Below are positions 39,957 to 51,573 of a stretch of 64,000 bases of DNA, piece by piece (position 1 is the first letter of the stretch; each line of letters opens with the position of its first letter). This DNA comes from Bursaphelenchus xylophilus. Its lineage: Eukaryota; Nematoda; Chromadorea; Rhabditida; Aphelenchoididae. Position numbers and translations under genes: made by a program. The notes beneath the pieces were generated by a model that saw only the letters and a list, made by a program, of their open reading frames with translations, had not been told where the DNA came from and searched no databases. Where the stretch lies: positions 6,195,501 through 6,259,500 of the forward strand of contig CAJFCV020000005.1 of NCBI GenBank assembly GCA_904066235.2. Reading direction: 5' to 3'.

Positions 39957-41000
39957 TCACTTAATTCTTTCATTTTTATCTTGTAAATAAACATAGTTGG
40001 AGACTCGAGAGCGACGTGGACAGGCACAGTATGCAGCATCATGACCCGGAGCACCCGGTTCGCCTGGCTTTCCCGGATTACCTATGATATTTGATAATAA
40101 AAGGCATTGAAATTATCCCTGTGATGTTGACTTACCAGCCGAACCTTGCTTTCCTCTTCGCCCGACTTCTCCAGGTGACCCAATGGGACCTTGTGGTCCT
40201 CTCTGTCCATCTTTGCCTGGTTTTCCAGCTTCCCCCGGAAATCCTTGAGCTCCAGGATGCCCTTTGATTCCTGGAGGACCTTGGGTTCCTTTTATCCCGT
40301 TTGTTCCCGGAGTTCCGGTTGGACCTACGGTTAGTTTACATGTTTTCTTTATGGATTCTTACCATTCCTTCCTGTTGGTCCTGTTACTCCATCCTGTCCG
40401 TTTATTCCTAACGCCCCCACAGACCCAGGCTTCCCTGGAATACCCGCTTGTCCAGCCATGCCAGACTGACCCTAAAATAAGTTGAACATTACAAAATTCA
40501 TAAAACATACCGTAATCCCTGGAGGCCCAATCATTCCCCGTGGCCCCTTTGGTCCCTCAGGGCAGACTCTGCAACCATTGTAAGGAAGGAGCATCTCGGT
40601 GAAAATCCGGCCGGGCATTCCTCGAGGGCCAGGAGAACCAGCCGGTCCTTTGATTCCATTCAGCCCAGGCCGACCAGCACAACCTGGAGGGCCAGGGGGA
40701 CATGTGTTCTGACGGTTGCACTCGCAAAAAGCATAATCGTAGGATGGTTTCGTCTGCCTTTTTGACCTAGTCGCTTCAGCATTTGTCCAGAAAGAGTCTT
40801 CGAGATTTTTAAACTCGGCCATTTGATCCAAAAGAAACATTTCGACATCCTCAACTTTTTTTCGGTATTCAAAAATTATACTACAAAAATTAGTACTAGT
40901 ATGGTGTTTACGGTATTTATTGCAATTACCTGAACAAAAATATTGAAAACACCACGCTCAGAGATAAACAGGGTATTACAGTTTTGGAGGAATCAAACAT
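39957..41000 (-). CDS. Cuticle collagen
   Basis: Five exons (41000-40930, 40880-40511, 40471-40363, 40324-40136, 40081-39957) give 287 residues. Cuticle collagens are secreted by the hypodermis and cross-linked in the cuticle. An N-terminal hydrophobic anchor ([16 protein letters not shown]) precedes a non-collagenous region ending in RSKRQ, the subtilisin-like (BLI-4/KPC) processing site. [18 protein letters not shown] begins the first Gly-X-Y block; cysteines then separate short and long Gly-X-Y stretches. The C-terminus carries YCACPRR and a short tail. This layout fits the nematode col/dpy type, but I cannot assign a particular gene. A gap in the triplet repeat ([15 protein letters not shown]) interrupts the first block. 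Confidence 0.92.
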
Positions 41001-41432
41001 CGCGTTTGTTGTAATAGAAATACTTTGGGTTACTCCGTGGATAGTTTGAAGACCTTGTTGTGTTTGAGGATGGGGTTAATCCCGATTTAGTCTACTTTCT
41101 CCTCCCATTTTGGTCACAAAATTAATTGTTATTTCTCGCAACTGTTCAAATTTAGCCACAATGTTTGGCCAACATCGATATCTGTTGAGTCTCAAAGAGA
41201 AAAAATATTATATTTCAAAATTACGGTAAGGAAATTTTTTTGCGCCAAAATTTTTTTGCATTTACAAAAAAATATTTAGATCTTTTTCGATTTTTTGACA
41301 GTTTTTGGATCTTCTTTTTTTTAGTTTTTCTATATTAAAATATTCCCCAAGCCTGATGCAATTCTACGTGATATTTAAAGCCTGTTTCTGTCTCTGTATA
41401 TTCTTTTATTTTAGAGTCAACGCCACCTTCAA

Positions 41433-43091
41433 ATGGACGTGGATGTACGCGGATCTCCCACCGAAGGCAAGTTGTTTCATTTGATTTGAGTTTTAGTTTT
41501 GACTTCGAAAGAATATGGTTTTTAACGGTTAAATGAAAATTTTTTGAATGCTGTTCCCAAATCACCATTTCAGATGGTGGAGAACAACGTTTTTTATTCA
41601 CATCCGAAAGTGTCAGTGAGGGCCATCCTGACAAGATGTGTGACATCATCTCGGATACAGTTCTTGATGCCCATCTTTCTCAAGATCCCAATGCTAAGGT
41701 CGCTTGTGGTAGGTTTTATGGCTGAAGGAACAATGTTTCTTATCTTTCTCACTTGGTGTTGATCAATGGCATGTTATGACCGTTCTAGTGTGACCGATAT
41801 TACAGAGACGGTAACCAAGACGGGCATGATTATGTTATGCGGTGAGATCACGTCGAAAGCTGTCGTCGATTATCAATCTTTGGTTAGGAATGCTGTGAAG
41901 AAGATTGGATTTACGGATGCAGAGGCCGGTAAGTAGTGGAATGTATAAATATATTTAATTTTAAGTTCGCAATTTTTGTGTGGTGTTTTAGGGTTTCATT
42001 ATAAATCCTGCAATGTTCTTGTCGCCTTGGAACAACAAGCCCCGGAGATTGCTCAAGGAGTTCACATGAATAGGGCCGAGGAAGACGTGGGAGCGGGAGA
42101 TCAAGGTCTTATGTTTGGATATGCGACTGATGAGACCGACGAGGCGATGCCCCTTTCTCTTCTTCTGGCGCATCAATTGACCAGTCGGTTACATACTCTA
42201 CGCAGAAACGGCATTCTTGATTGGTCGAGACCAGATTCAAAATCACAGGTATAATTTTCTTTTCTTTTTTTTTCGTTTAGCAAAGAAAAAATACATGATA
42301 AATTTTTAGGTAACAGTCGAATATAAGTTTGATAATGGCGCCTGCGTTCCCGTCCGAGTGCATACGATTGTGATGTCTGTACAGCATTCCGAAAACGTTA
42401 CATTAGAACAAGTTAGAGATGATTTGAAAGAACATGTCATCAAGGAGGTTATCCCCGGACATCTTTTAGATAAGGACACCATCTACTACCTAAATCCATG
42501 TGGAACATTCCACGTTGGAGGTCCTCAAAGTGACGCTGGTCTAACCGGTCGCAAGATCATTGTCGACACCTACGGAGGATGGGGAGCCCATGGTGGAGGT
42601 GCGTTCTCAGGCAAAGATCCCACCAAAGTTGATCGATCGGCTGCCTATGGCGCGCGCTGGGTTGCCAAATCCCTCGTAAAGGCTGGAGTTTGCCGCCGTT
42701 GTCTGGTTCAAGTATCCTATGCTATTGCTGTGGCCCGGCCTTTATCGATTACGGTTATCTCGTACGGAACTTCACCGTTGACGGAAGCGGAATTACTGCA
42801 GATTGTTAATGCTAACTTCGACTTAAGACCTGGAGCCATTATTAAGTAAGTAAATCATTTTAAAGATTCTACGGTCTTATTCCTACGATATACTTTTTTT
42901 GTAGGGAGTTAAACTTGAAGACGCCAATTTACTCGAAGACCGCTGCAAATGGACACTTCGGCCATTCTGAATTCCCCTGGGAAAAGCCTAAAGACCTCGA
43001 AATCCCCGCTAATTTGGCAGCCAAGCTCAAGAAGAAAGGTCATACCATAAATGGAACAGGCGACGCCAAAATCAATGGTTACCATCATTGA
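41433..43091 (+). CDS. sams-1: S-adenosylmethionine synthetase
   Basis: Six exons (41433-41466, 41574-41708, 41806-41928, 41992-42248, 42310-42845, 42905-43091) give 423 residues. The enzyme makes S-adenosylmethionine from methionine and ATP in the cytosol. Signatures are complete: [13 protein letters not shown] at the N-terminus, [12 protein letters not shown], and [19 protein letters not shown]. The first coding exon ([11 protein letters not shown]) requires a GC donor (GCAAGT at 41467) to join [13 protein letters not shown] in frame. An acceptor-like tract ends at 41414, 18 bp before the start. C. elegans has several sams paralogues, so the number in the symbol is a guess. The C-terminus has a short added tail ([14 protein letters not shown]). 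It shares a palindromic poly(A) signal with mrps-12. Confidence 0.95.
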
Positions 43092-43216
43092 ATGGTAAAG
43101 GTCCAACCCTGTTGTTTCTAGTTGTTAAATTTGAATTGTCTCAAATCGCTTTAAACCGAGGGAGCGCAGCTCCGTCCTCGATACTCACTCCACTATACTG
43201 GATCTGGTTTCATTTT

Positions 43217-43229
43217 AATAAAATTTATT
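43217..43229. terminator. Bidirectional poly(A) signal (sams / mrps-12)
   Basis: AATAAA (plus) is followed after one base by TTTATT, which is AATAAA on the minus strand. It lies 126 bp after the sams stop and 3 bp after the mrps-12 stop. Confidence 0.7.
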
Positions 43230-43232
43230 ATC

Positions 43233-43741
43233 TTAATTCCTAGCTGATTTTACTGGAGCGCAGTCCAGTTTGCCTCTAATAACGTTGGCCTTAACTGAGA
43301 TCAAATCACGCCGACGGCCTCCTTTGACCAGGACCTGACTGTGTTCTTGAAGATTGTGGCCTTCGCTCGGGATGTAAGCACAAACTTCTTTACCATTACT
43401 CAGTTTGACGATTGCACACTTTCTGTTTCCAGAGTTCGGTTTCTTGGGATGTCGAATTACAGCTGAAAATTCAAGGTGTTACAGTATACATTGATCTCTT
43501 GGCTCATGAATTTTGAGCCTTACTCCTAAGGACAATTCCTTTGAAAAAGTTTTGACCGGCAATCGGAGATTTGTCAGACGATCTTGGTCTTCGAGACGGA
43601 ACTCCCTCGTAGAACATTTTCTAAAATCTCTATAGCCATGAACAGTTGTCAACTCACTTGTAATTGGTTTTCGACAGTCAATGAAGTAGAAAAGGATCGG
43701 AGTCCCATCTGTACCCGACTGATGAGCAATGACAGGTTCAT
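43233..43741 (-). CDS. mrps-12: Mitochondrial ribosomal protein uS12m
   Basis: Three exons (43741-43658, 43620-43524, 43462-43233) give 136 residues. uS12m sits at the decoding centre of the mitochondrial small ribosomal subunit. The N-terminus is an amphipathic targeting peptide ([20 protein letters not shown]). The core carries [20 protein letters not shown] and [20 protein letters not shown], the S12 signature regions. Length fits family members. The 3' end overlaps that of the sams gene, and both appear to use the same palindromic poly(A) signal. No other gene of mitochondrial translation is close. Confidence 0.93.
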
Positions 43742-44880
43742 CTGCTAAAATTGTGCTACAAAAATAAAAAAAGATCAGATATCGGGGAAGTCTACCATAC
43801 GTTTCCTCGTCTAATATACAGATATCTTACGTTATTTATCAACAAAACAAACATAATAAAAATCTATATGTGAACAGTGACTAATATAAGCGATATGGAG
43901 GCAAAGTCGCATGGCACGAAGGAATGTTGTAATGACTGTAACAAGAATATGTATACATAAAACATTAAAAGATACGCGATTCTGGATCATGGCTTGCGGA
44001 AGTATTTTAGCATATTGTTTCTTAGCTTATTCTGGATGTACAGGACCGTTAAAACACATGCATATAATTTTTTTACCAAATAAGCCACGATGACCGATTT
44101 TATTGCGTCGCGACACTTGCGGGCAACCACTTTGCGGGCAGCCAACATTTTCCGATTAGAATTACGATTTTCCTCCCGCAATCTACGTAGTAATTCATCC
44201 ACCGCTTTCGAAGTTATGGGAGTTCATTTTCATAAAATGGTAAAAATGCCTGGTTAACTTTATATAGTAACTATTCAAGCGACTTACACACCTGGAAACT
44301 TAATTCTCAACATCTAACTGCCAAATTCATCATTTGAATTTCCTGTTGTAAAAAAATGTTTGGCTCATTTCCAAACACGCCCGCATAATCTCCGTGGTTC
44401 TTCTAGCTAACCGCAAAGTGGTTGCCCACAAGTGTGGGCCCGCCGATTTTATGACATATTTAATTTTAGATTTTACAAATCTAAAATCTAGGCGACGAGT
44501 TTTCTTTGTTCCATACAATACAGAATTCCTTGCTTAATTCAAATCTGCAAAAAATCATTCAAACGCGCTAAATCGAGATTCTTTCAAAAATGTTATGCAA
44601 AATTTTTCTTTCGTTGTGTTACAGTAATCCCAGAGATTCGACGGGTGTCAGAAACCCACAAATGTATAAGTTTCAGCACTGCCCAAGCAAATTGAGGTTG
44701 AAGTCACACGCTTGTAAAATCAACAATGAAATATGTCATAAAACCAGTCATCGTGACTTACTTTATAAACCACGGTATAGATGTGCTTCCTATACATTAA
44801 GAATAAGCCAAAAAAAATATGACAAATTCCACCGCACATCAACCCTGTCCTATGATTCTTTTTTTCTCGCATAGTCTCTT
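43742..44880. other. Spacer between mrps-12 and cua-1, with repeat relics
   Basis: 1.1 kb without a recognisable gene. It contains copies of the ttgcgggca repeat (44110-44150) and its inverted partner (44403-44455), and a hairpin TTTTAGATTTTACAAATCTAAAA at 44465-44487. Confidence 0.45.
44100..44460. repeat. Relic of the ttgcgggca inverted-repeat element
   Basis: CGACACTTGCGGGCAACCAC at 44110 and its approximate reverse (GTGGTTGCCCACAAGTGTGG) near 44418 enclose about 270 bp. Both arms match the minisatellite units at 58.2-58.8 kb. Confidence 0.6.
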
Positions 44881-47800
44881 TTAAACTGCAGCAAAGAGCT
44901 TGGTCTCTGCACTACTTTCATCATCAGACTGGATAAACACATCTTCGAGGGGTTCAATTTTCCTGGCTTTTGTAGGAGAAATGGACATCCTCGCATGGAA
45001 TTTCTTGTATTCAGCCGACCCCGAGAAACTGTTGAATGTGGGCTTCCTAAAGTTTTTCAGCATCAAGGAAGACGACACGACTGAAACCGAGGACAACGCC
45101 ATGGCTGCAGCGGCCATCCAAGGTTGGATAGAGATTCCCAGAGGTCGGAAAACACCAGCGGCGATTGGAATTCCAATAGTATTATAAACAAATGCAAAGA
45201 AAAGATTGATCCGAATCCGCCGAATAGTTGCTTTAGACAAAAGAATGGCCCCGACCACGTCCACAAGATTATTCTGAAAGACTTTTGTAATTACACTACT
45301 GTAACAATTACCTTAATTAAAACAATCCCGGCACTCTCAATGGCAACGTCACTTCCACTGGCTATAGCTATTCCAACATTCGCAGCGGCCAAGGCTGGAC
45401 TGTCGTTAACACCATCTCCAACCATCGCAACCACTTTTCTTTGTTGCTGCAGCTGGTTGATCTTGTCTTTCTTTTGATTTGGAAGCACCTCAGCAAACAC
45501 CTCTTTAATGCCCACTTTCTTGGCTGTGGCTAGCGCCGTTTTCTCATTGTCACCAGTAAGAAGAACAACATCAATTCCCATCTTTCTGAGAGCATAAACA
45601 GTGACTTCGGCTTCTTTCTTGACTTGATCAGCAATCGAAAAAATAGCGGCGATGGTGCCTAAAAACACAAAGTCAAAAACTTATCGAATAGTCTTACCAT
45701 TTACCGCAATTGTCACCGATATATTTCCTTTCTCTCTTTCTTTGGAAAGAGCTTCCAAGACAACTTGGTCAGGGATGATCTCATTGTTCTCCAACCACTG
45801 TTCGGATCCAACCAATACAGTGTACGTTTGTAAATTATTTAGACTGTCCCCTTCGTATGTGACATTTACGAGAGAAGATATTTCAACCTCATTGCCTTGA
45901 ATAATTTTTTTCAGGGGAGTGAGAGTGACCTTCTCATCGGTATCAAAATCAGACATAAGTCGGGAATTAAAAACGTTGTCCAAGTTCTTGACTTCGCAAG
46001 AGATTCCTTGCCCAGCAGATACCCGAAACTGAGAAACCGATGCCCAAGATCCACTTTTTAGATACTAAAAAACTGGATATCCAATATAAAGAGCTTACGT
46101 CTTTAGCAAACGATACCAATGCCGTTCCAATGGGGTGTTCGCTGTTTGATTCGGCTGATCCCACTAACGCCACCAGGGTTTTGAATTCCAATTGGTCCGG
46201 GTTTAACAAGGAAACGACTTTAATGACTCTCGGCTTGCCTTCAGTTATCGTTCCGGTCTTATCGAATACTACAGTATTGATCTAAACTTTTAATTAAATG
46301 TTGGTTCTGTCCAACATTATTACCCTTTGTGCGAGTTCCAACGATTCTCCACCCTTAATCAGAATTCCATTTCGAGCTCCAACTCCAGTACCCACCATGA
46401 TGGCAGTTGGTGTTGCCAGCCCAAGCGAGCATGGACATGCAATAGATAACACTGTGATGGCATATTCAAACGCCTTTCTTATAATCATCTCCCAATCTCG
46501 GTTGTTTCCGTTTGAAGTAGCCAATCCGACAAGTAACCAAACGAAGAAGGTGACCACAGTAAGACCCACTACTGCCGGAACAAAGTAACCAGCGATTTTA
46601 TCGGCTGTATGATGAAGAGGTGCCTTCGAGGTTTGAGCCTCTTCGACCAAACGGACAATCTGAGAGAGCATCGAGTCCTGTCCCACATGGGTAGCTTGAA
46701 TAATAAGAAGTCCGAGCTGGTTTACTGATCCTCCAATAACCGCAGAACCTATGAAAAAACTACAAAACCACAGATTGGAGCATACCTGACTTCTTTACTA
46801 CAGGCATACTCTCTCCCGTAATAAAAGACTCGTCCACGGAACTGTTCCCAGATATGACAGTCCCATCCACCGGGATCTTCTCTCCTGGTAAAACCTTGAT
46901 GTAATCCGACCTTTGGACCAGCTCAATTGGTATGCTTTTCTCAGTTTTTATTTCGTTATCCTCCAACGTTACTAAAGTTGCAACTTTAGCTTGCATTGAC
47001 ATGAGTTCACTCAGTGCTTCTGATGTCTTTCCCTACAAAATAGTTTTGAATATCAAGAAGTCCTTGCTTTAGCTTTATGTTCCAACCATCGACCAAGGGA
47101 TATGAACACTAATAACATTGGTGGGACATCAAAGAATGTCATCGGACTTGAGTCCCATCGAAGAAGAATTGCAACAACAAGGATGACTACTGAGTAACCA
47201 TAGGATATGGAAGTCGCCAAGGTTACTAAAACATCCATGTTGGCCGTTCCTATCTTAACAGCTTTCCAACTTTGCTGATAAAACGATCTGCCCCCAAAAA
47301 CCTAATATTGGAGTTAGTGTTAATAAATATTAAACTTGCCTGTACAGGAGTAGAAAGTAGTAACAATACAAGGTTATCCAAAGACAGAGCCCGCACAAGC
47401 ACATGGACTTGCCTCTCTGGATGCATAGGAGCTTGAATAATCCAATGAAAATATATCATTACCATCATAACTGGTATTCCAAAAATCAATGAGACCAAAA
47501 AAGACGTCTTCCACTTTAATATCTCGGCTTTTTGACTAAGTTTCTCCAACCTATCCTCGCTTGAAGCGATGCTCGCTTTGTAATTCAGACTCTAAAACTA
47601 TATTAATATCCAAAATAAGTCGACACCTCAATTCGGTCAATTATATCCCGAGGTCCAATGATTGAACCAGAGTATTCGACTTGGGCAATCCCGGTAGTAA
47701 GTGAAACGGAACAATTTTCGACTCCTTTCATGGACAATAAGTGAGATTCGACGCGTTTTACACATGACCCGCAGGTCATTCCTGTTATCTAAACAACATT

Positions 47801-48187
47801 CAATATAGAATGCAGCAAAATGCCCACCAAGAAATTTTGTTTGTGATTAGATGACACAGCCTCGTCAATTACATGGCATTCGTATCCAAGATCGTCGATT
47901 ACTTCAGCAATTTCGTCGGCATTCGTTTCCCGGCAATCATAAACAACATCTGCCGACAGAAACATCAACGAAACCGTGATAGAATGAATGCCTAAATCAA
48001 AGATGATCAAAAGCCAACTCTACTTACCTTTTTTGCCGCTCACAACCTTCTCTATGTGTGCTACACATGAGGAACATGTCATCCCTTCAACTGACAAGTG
48101 ACATTTTCGAAGGTGGTCGTCCATCGAATCGGAGCTAAAAAAAATAGAGAGTCTTATAATGACTTACAAAGTATCTGTCAGAGTCAT
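44881..48187 (-). CDS. cua-1: Copper-transporting P1B-type ATPase (ATP7 family)
   Basis: Twelve exons (48187-48168, 48134-48028, 47991-47828, 47788-47627, 47591-47340, 47301-47068, 47032-46786, 46748-46324, 46281-46099, 46028-45698, 45658-45312, 45273-44881) give 954 residues. The pump moves Cu(I) from cytosol to the secretory pathway. Two metal-binding domains are present, GMTCSSC and GMTCGSC; human ATP7A/B have six, and C. elegans CUA-1 has three as I recall. Catalytic motifs are complete: TGES, the channel motif CPC in [14 protein letters not shown] with the phosphorylated Asp, SEHPIG, and [10 protein letters not shown]. Two introns need GC donors: VQ-GCAAGT at 47339 and AK-GCAAGG at 47067. 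Both joins restore ATP7-like sequence ([23 protein letters not shown]). It is divergent from the ICMT gene. Confidence 0.95.
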
Positions 48188-48562
48188 GATATCATTACAT
48201 AAAAGCTCACGTACAAACAAAATAAAAATAAAAATGTTATCGGTGTCAAGTTTCGCCCTGCGTCAAGTCTTTACAAAAACTTTTGGCCAAAAATTTTTTT
48301 CGAAACAAAGAAAGAACTTTTGAAAAAATATTTGATTTTGCCAGTTTTTTTGTGCAAAATACTACATAAAATGCTTTAAAGTTATTTTTTTATGAGACTG
48401 ACGTCTATTGGAACAGTGAAAAAGGTCGACCTCTTTTGTGTCGCTCACCTCAAGAAACCGGATTTTCCCTTTTCTCCATTAGCAGGAAGACCGCCCATTC
48501 GCTGTTTTACGAGATCTTCCTGAAAATATGTCTTATGCTTTACAATTACATGGATTTCAGGG
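48188..48562. promoter_or_regulatory. Divergent promoter region of cua-1 and ICMT
   Basis: 375 bp between the two start codons, AT-rich with T runs near 48290-48350. TGGATTTCAG ends at 48560 just before the ICMT start, so its mRNA is probably trans-spliced there. Function is inferred from position. Confidence 0.45.
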
Positions 48563-49486
48563 ATGGCCAGGGTTGGGCCCTGGGCACATATTGTTCATGA
48601 CAGGCGTCTTCGAGCGGCCGTTTTGGCATTCCTGCCCATTTTCCTATCACTACTATTTTTGGAACGACTAAACTCATGGATTTTCACATTGGCAGTTATC
48701 CTCGTAACCGCAGTGATGTCCTATTTTGTTACCGATGCACATTACATTCAGTATTCTGGACAGGCATTCATCTGTGGTCTTCTGGCTGGGTACAGTATTT
48801 GCGTGCAACTTTTTGGAACAAGCTACACGATGGTTTTCTTCACAAGGTACACCTTGATGCTAACCTTGTTCCATTTTTCCGAATTCGTGTTTACTGCTTT
48901 GACGAACAACGAGAATCTGAAGGTTGACAGTTTCCTTTGGAATCATTCGTTGGAGTATTGGGTTGCAGCGATCACGTCTTGGCTAGAGTTTGGACTTGAA
49001 TCATTGTTTGTACCTCAACTCTTAGTGAACTACGTTAGTTTATTTGGTAAGTAGTTTTTTGCGCTCTAAACTTCCTGATCTATTGCTTATCACAAGAAAA
49101 ATGGACATATTTTAGGTGTTTTAATTTGTCTGACCGGTGAAGTGATAAGAAAATTGGCCATGTGGCATGCGAGTACCGCATTCACTCATCTGATTGCCAT
49201 ACGAAGAAACAAGGGCCATAATCTGATAACGAATGGAATCTACAGTGTCGTCCGTCATCCTGGTTACCTTGGCTGGTTTTTGTGGTCTATTGGAACTCAA
49301 ATTATTCTTTGTAATCCTTTCTGTCTTATGGCCTATGCGTATGTTTCTTATCGGTTCTTCGACGATCGAATATACGAAGAAGAACGATATCTTTTAGAAT
49401 TTTTTGGTAAAAGATATCGGGATTATAAACGCCGTGTACCGTCTGGAATACCAGGTATCTATGGGTATGAAATTTCCACTCAATGA
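48563..49486 (+). CDS. ICMT: Protein-S-isoprenylcysteine O-methyltransferase
   Basis: Two exons (48563-49046, 49116-49486) give 284 residues, the same as human ICMT. The ER-membrane enzyme methylates the C-terminal prenylcysteine of CaaX proteins such as Ras. Several hydrophobic helices occupy the N-terminal two thirds. The conserved C-terminal catalytic region reads KGHNLITNGIYSVVRHPGY and LGWFLWSIGTQIILCNP, ending YEEERYLLEFFGKRYRDYK, with the RHPxYxG motif of this methyltransferase family. The start codon follows an acceptor by two bases. rpl-10 begins 340 bp downstream on the same strand, within operon-like distance, though nothing in the sequence proves co-transcription. A poly(A) signal lies at 49522. 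Confidence 0.95.
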
Positions 49487-49521
49487 TCTCAACTTTCTTA
49501 ATAATTTTTAAGTACGTTTTG

Positions 49522-49527
49522 AATAAA
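49522..49527 (+). terminator. Poly(A) signal of the ICMT gene
   Basis: AATAAA, 35 bp after the stop codon. Confidence 0.55.
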
Positions 49528-49825
49528 TTAATGTATAAATAAAGTAATCGAGTTTTGGGTTTGAAGATTATCGTTGTACAATTTGACTCGTCTGTGACAA
49601 TGTATGTTGCGCTACGTCTCACAACGAAAGATTAAATTGGCATTATGTTTAAAGCCTACGGTAGGTAGCTCTCCAATGAGCCTAGATATTTGTCGTTCGT
49701 TTATAAATAAGTTTTCTTCACGTTCTGGGTGGCTGAATTGATTTTTTATGTTTTTCATAATGTCTCGCGTTTACCGATGCAATTTTTATTGTGTAAGATG
49801 TTAATTTTGTCGTTGCAGGGTCAAC

Positions 49826-50574
49826 ATGGGACGTCGTCCCGCTCGTTGTTACCGTTACATCAAGAATAAACCGTACCCCAAGTCGAGGTTCTGTCGTGGT
49901 GTTCCAGATGCCAAGATCAGGATCTTCGATTTGGGCCGGAAGAAGGCCACCGTCGATGAGTTCCCTAGCTGCGTTCATCTGATCTCCAACGAAAGAGAGC
50001 ACTTGTCGTCCGAAGTAAGTTTGCGAAGTATTTTGCTTTTTTTGGAGGGTTTAGGTTCGAGTGAAACTGAGTTGTGAGAAATAAGCGCCGTGGACGTATC
50101 TAATCTGTCTTTTTTTAGGCTTTGGAAGCCGCTCGTATCTGTGCCAACAAGTACATGATAAAGACCTGCGGTAAGGAAGGTTTCCACATGCGTGTGCGCA
50201 AACATCCCTACCACGTCGTCCGTATCAATAAGATGTTATCATGTGCTGGTGCTGATCGTCTGCAAACTGGAATGAGGGGTGCCTTCGGTAAACCGCAAGG
50301 GCTTGTCGCCCGTGTTGGTATTGGAGATATCCTGTTGTCCGTCAGAATCCGTGATCATCAAGTTGAGCATGCACTTGAAGCTTTCCGTCGTGCTAAGTTC
50401 AAGTTCCCTGGACGTCAATACGTTGTTGTCTCAAGGAAGTGGGGATTCACCAAGTTTGACCGTGAAGATTACGAACAATACAGAAAGGAAGGACGTGTTG
50501 TACCAGATGGTGTTCACTGCAAGTTCATTCGAGAACATGGTCCACTCGCCGAGTGGGTTAACAACCCTATCTAA
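49826..50574 (+). CDS. rpl-10: 60S ribosomal protein L10 (uL16)
   Basis: Two exons (49826-50014, 50119-50574) give 214 residues, the usual length. uL16 is loaded late onto the cytosolic 60S subunit and helps form the tRNA-binding P-site. The start [20 protein letters not shown] and the segments [20 protein letters not shown] and [13 protein letters not shown] are near-invariant in eukaryotes. The start codon lies a few bases after TCGTTGCAG, a likely spliced-leader acceptor. The intron (50015-50118) is simple GT-AG. Confidence 0.97.
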
Positions 50575-50920
50575 ATTGTTGTTTTTATTTGTTTTCCCTT
50601 TACAGTGTTATAAAAATACAAAAAAAACCTTGGAGCTTTGACACTTTCTAATCATCTCAGTGTGGAACTAACCATCCTTATTACGAAAATGGCATTTTTT
50701 CAGATTTCCTGTAGCGTCGTGGGACGCGATCTTAGGGTTTTTTTTACGAATGAGGCGCCACAAGAGCGGCGCTCATATTTAAACGGTACTATATTAATAT
50801 TAATTTTTCAAGACATCCGAGACGCCCAGCACGCGCTTTACAGAAGACTTTAGCCGAATGTTGGAAAAAATAAGTCACTGTTTTAATTTTTGGCATGAAA
50901 AGGTTTATGCCTTTTTTATA

Positions 50921-51571
50921 CAGGGTGTTCCAAGAATTATGGAAAAAACTATTCATTAGTAACTTTGTACTCTGTGGTCCAATTCGAAAATGTTTTTTTT
51001 GCATTTTGCAGAAAAACAGTTTTTAGAATCAAAAAGAAAAGTTTTTCCTTTATCGGCGGAGACTTCCGTAATCCGCCTTGAATTCGGCGGGGTGTTTTTT
51101 TTCACAATTGAGGCTGTAAATGTAAAGAAAATGGGCGGGGAAGGATTCAGAAGATACAATATGATTTTATTTCAAATTTTTGTGATTCGGCGGAGACATT
51201 TTTTAACCTCGGCGGACGATTTTTCTTCGACTTTGGAGAGAGTCAAAATTGGCTAAAACCAAAACGTATTGTGGCATGGCGCCTAAATACGACTTATTAC
51301 GTCTTCGGCCCAGTGGTAGAAGAAAAAAAGGCAATTCGGCGGAGAAAACAATGAACCCATTTTTACAGCTCCACTTGGGAAAAAACACTCCGCCGAATTC
51401 AAAGCGGATTACGGAAGTCTCCGCCGATAAAAGAAAAAAAAATTTGATTCAAAAAACTCCAAGGTTTTTCTGCAAAACGCAAAAAAAAATTTCGGATTGG
51501 ACCACCATAATTCGTCAATAACAGCACAAAGTTATTGACGAATAGTTTTTTCCATAATTCTTGGCACCCTG
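50921..51571. mobile_element. Mariner-like non-autonomous transposon, 651 bp
   Basis: The left end CAGGGTGTTCCAAGAATTAT and right end (reverse complement CAGGGTGCCAAGAATTATGG) start long inverted repeats of about 190 bp that include the CGGCGGAGACTTCCGTAATC region. TA flanks both sides (50919-50920, 51572-51573), the target duplication of Tc1/mariner elements. No transposase frame is seen. Confidence 0.82.
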
Positions 51572-51573
51572 TA

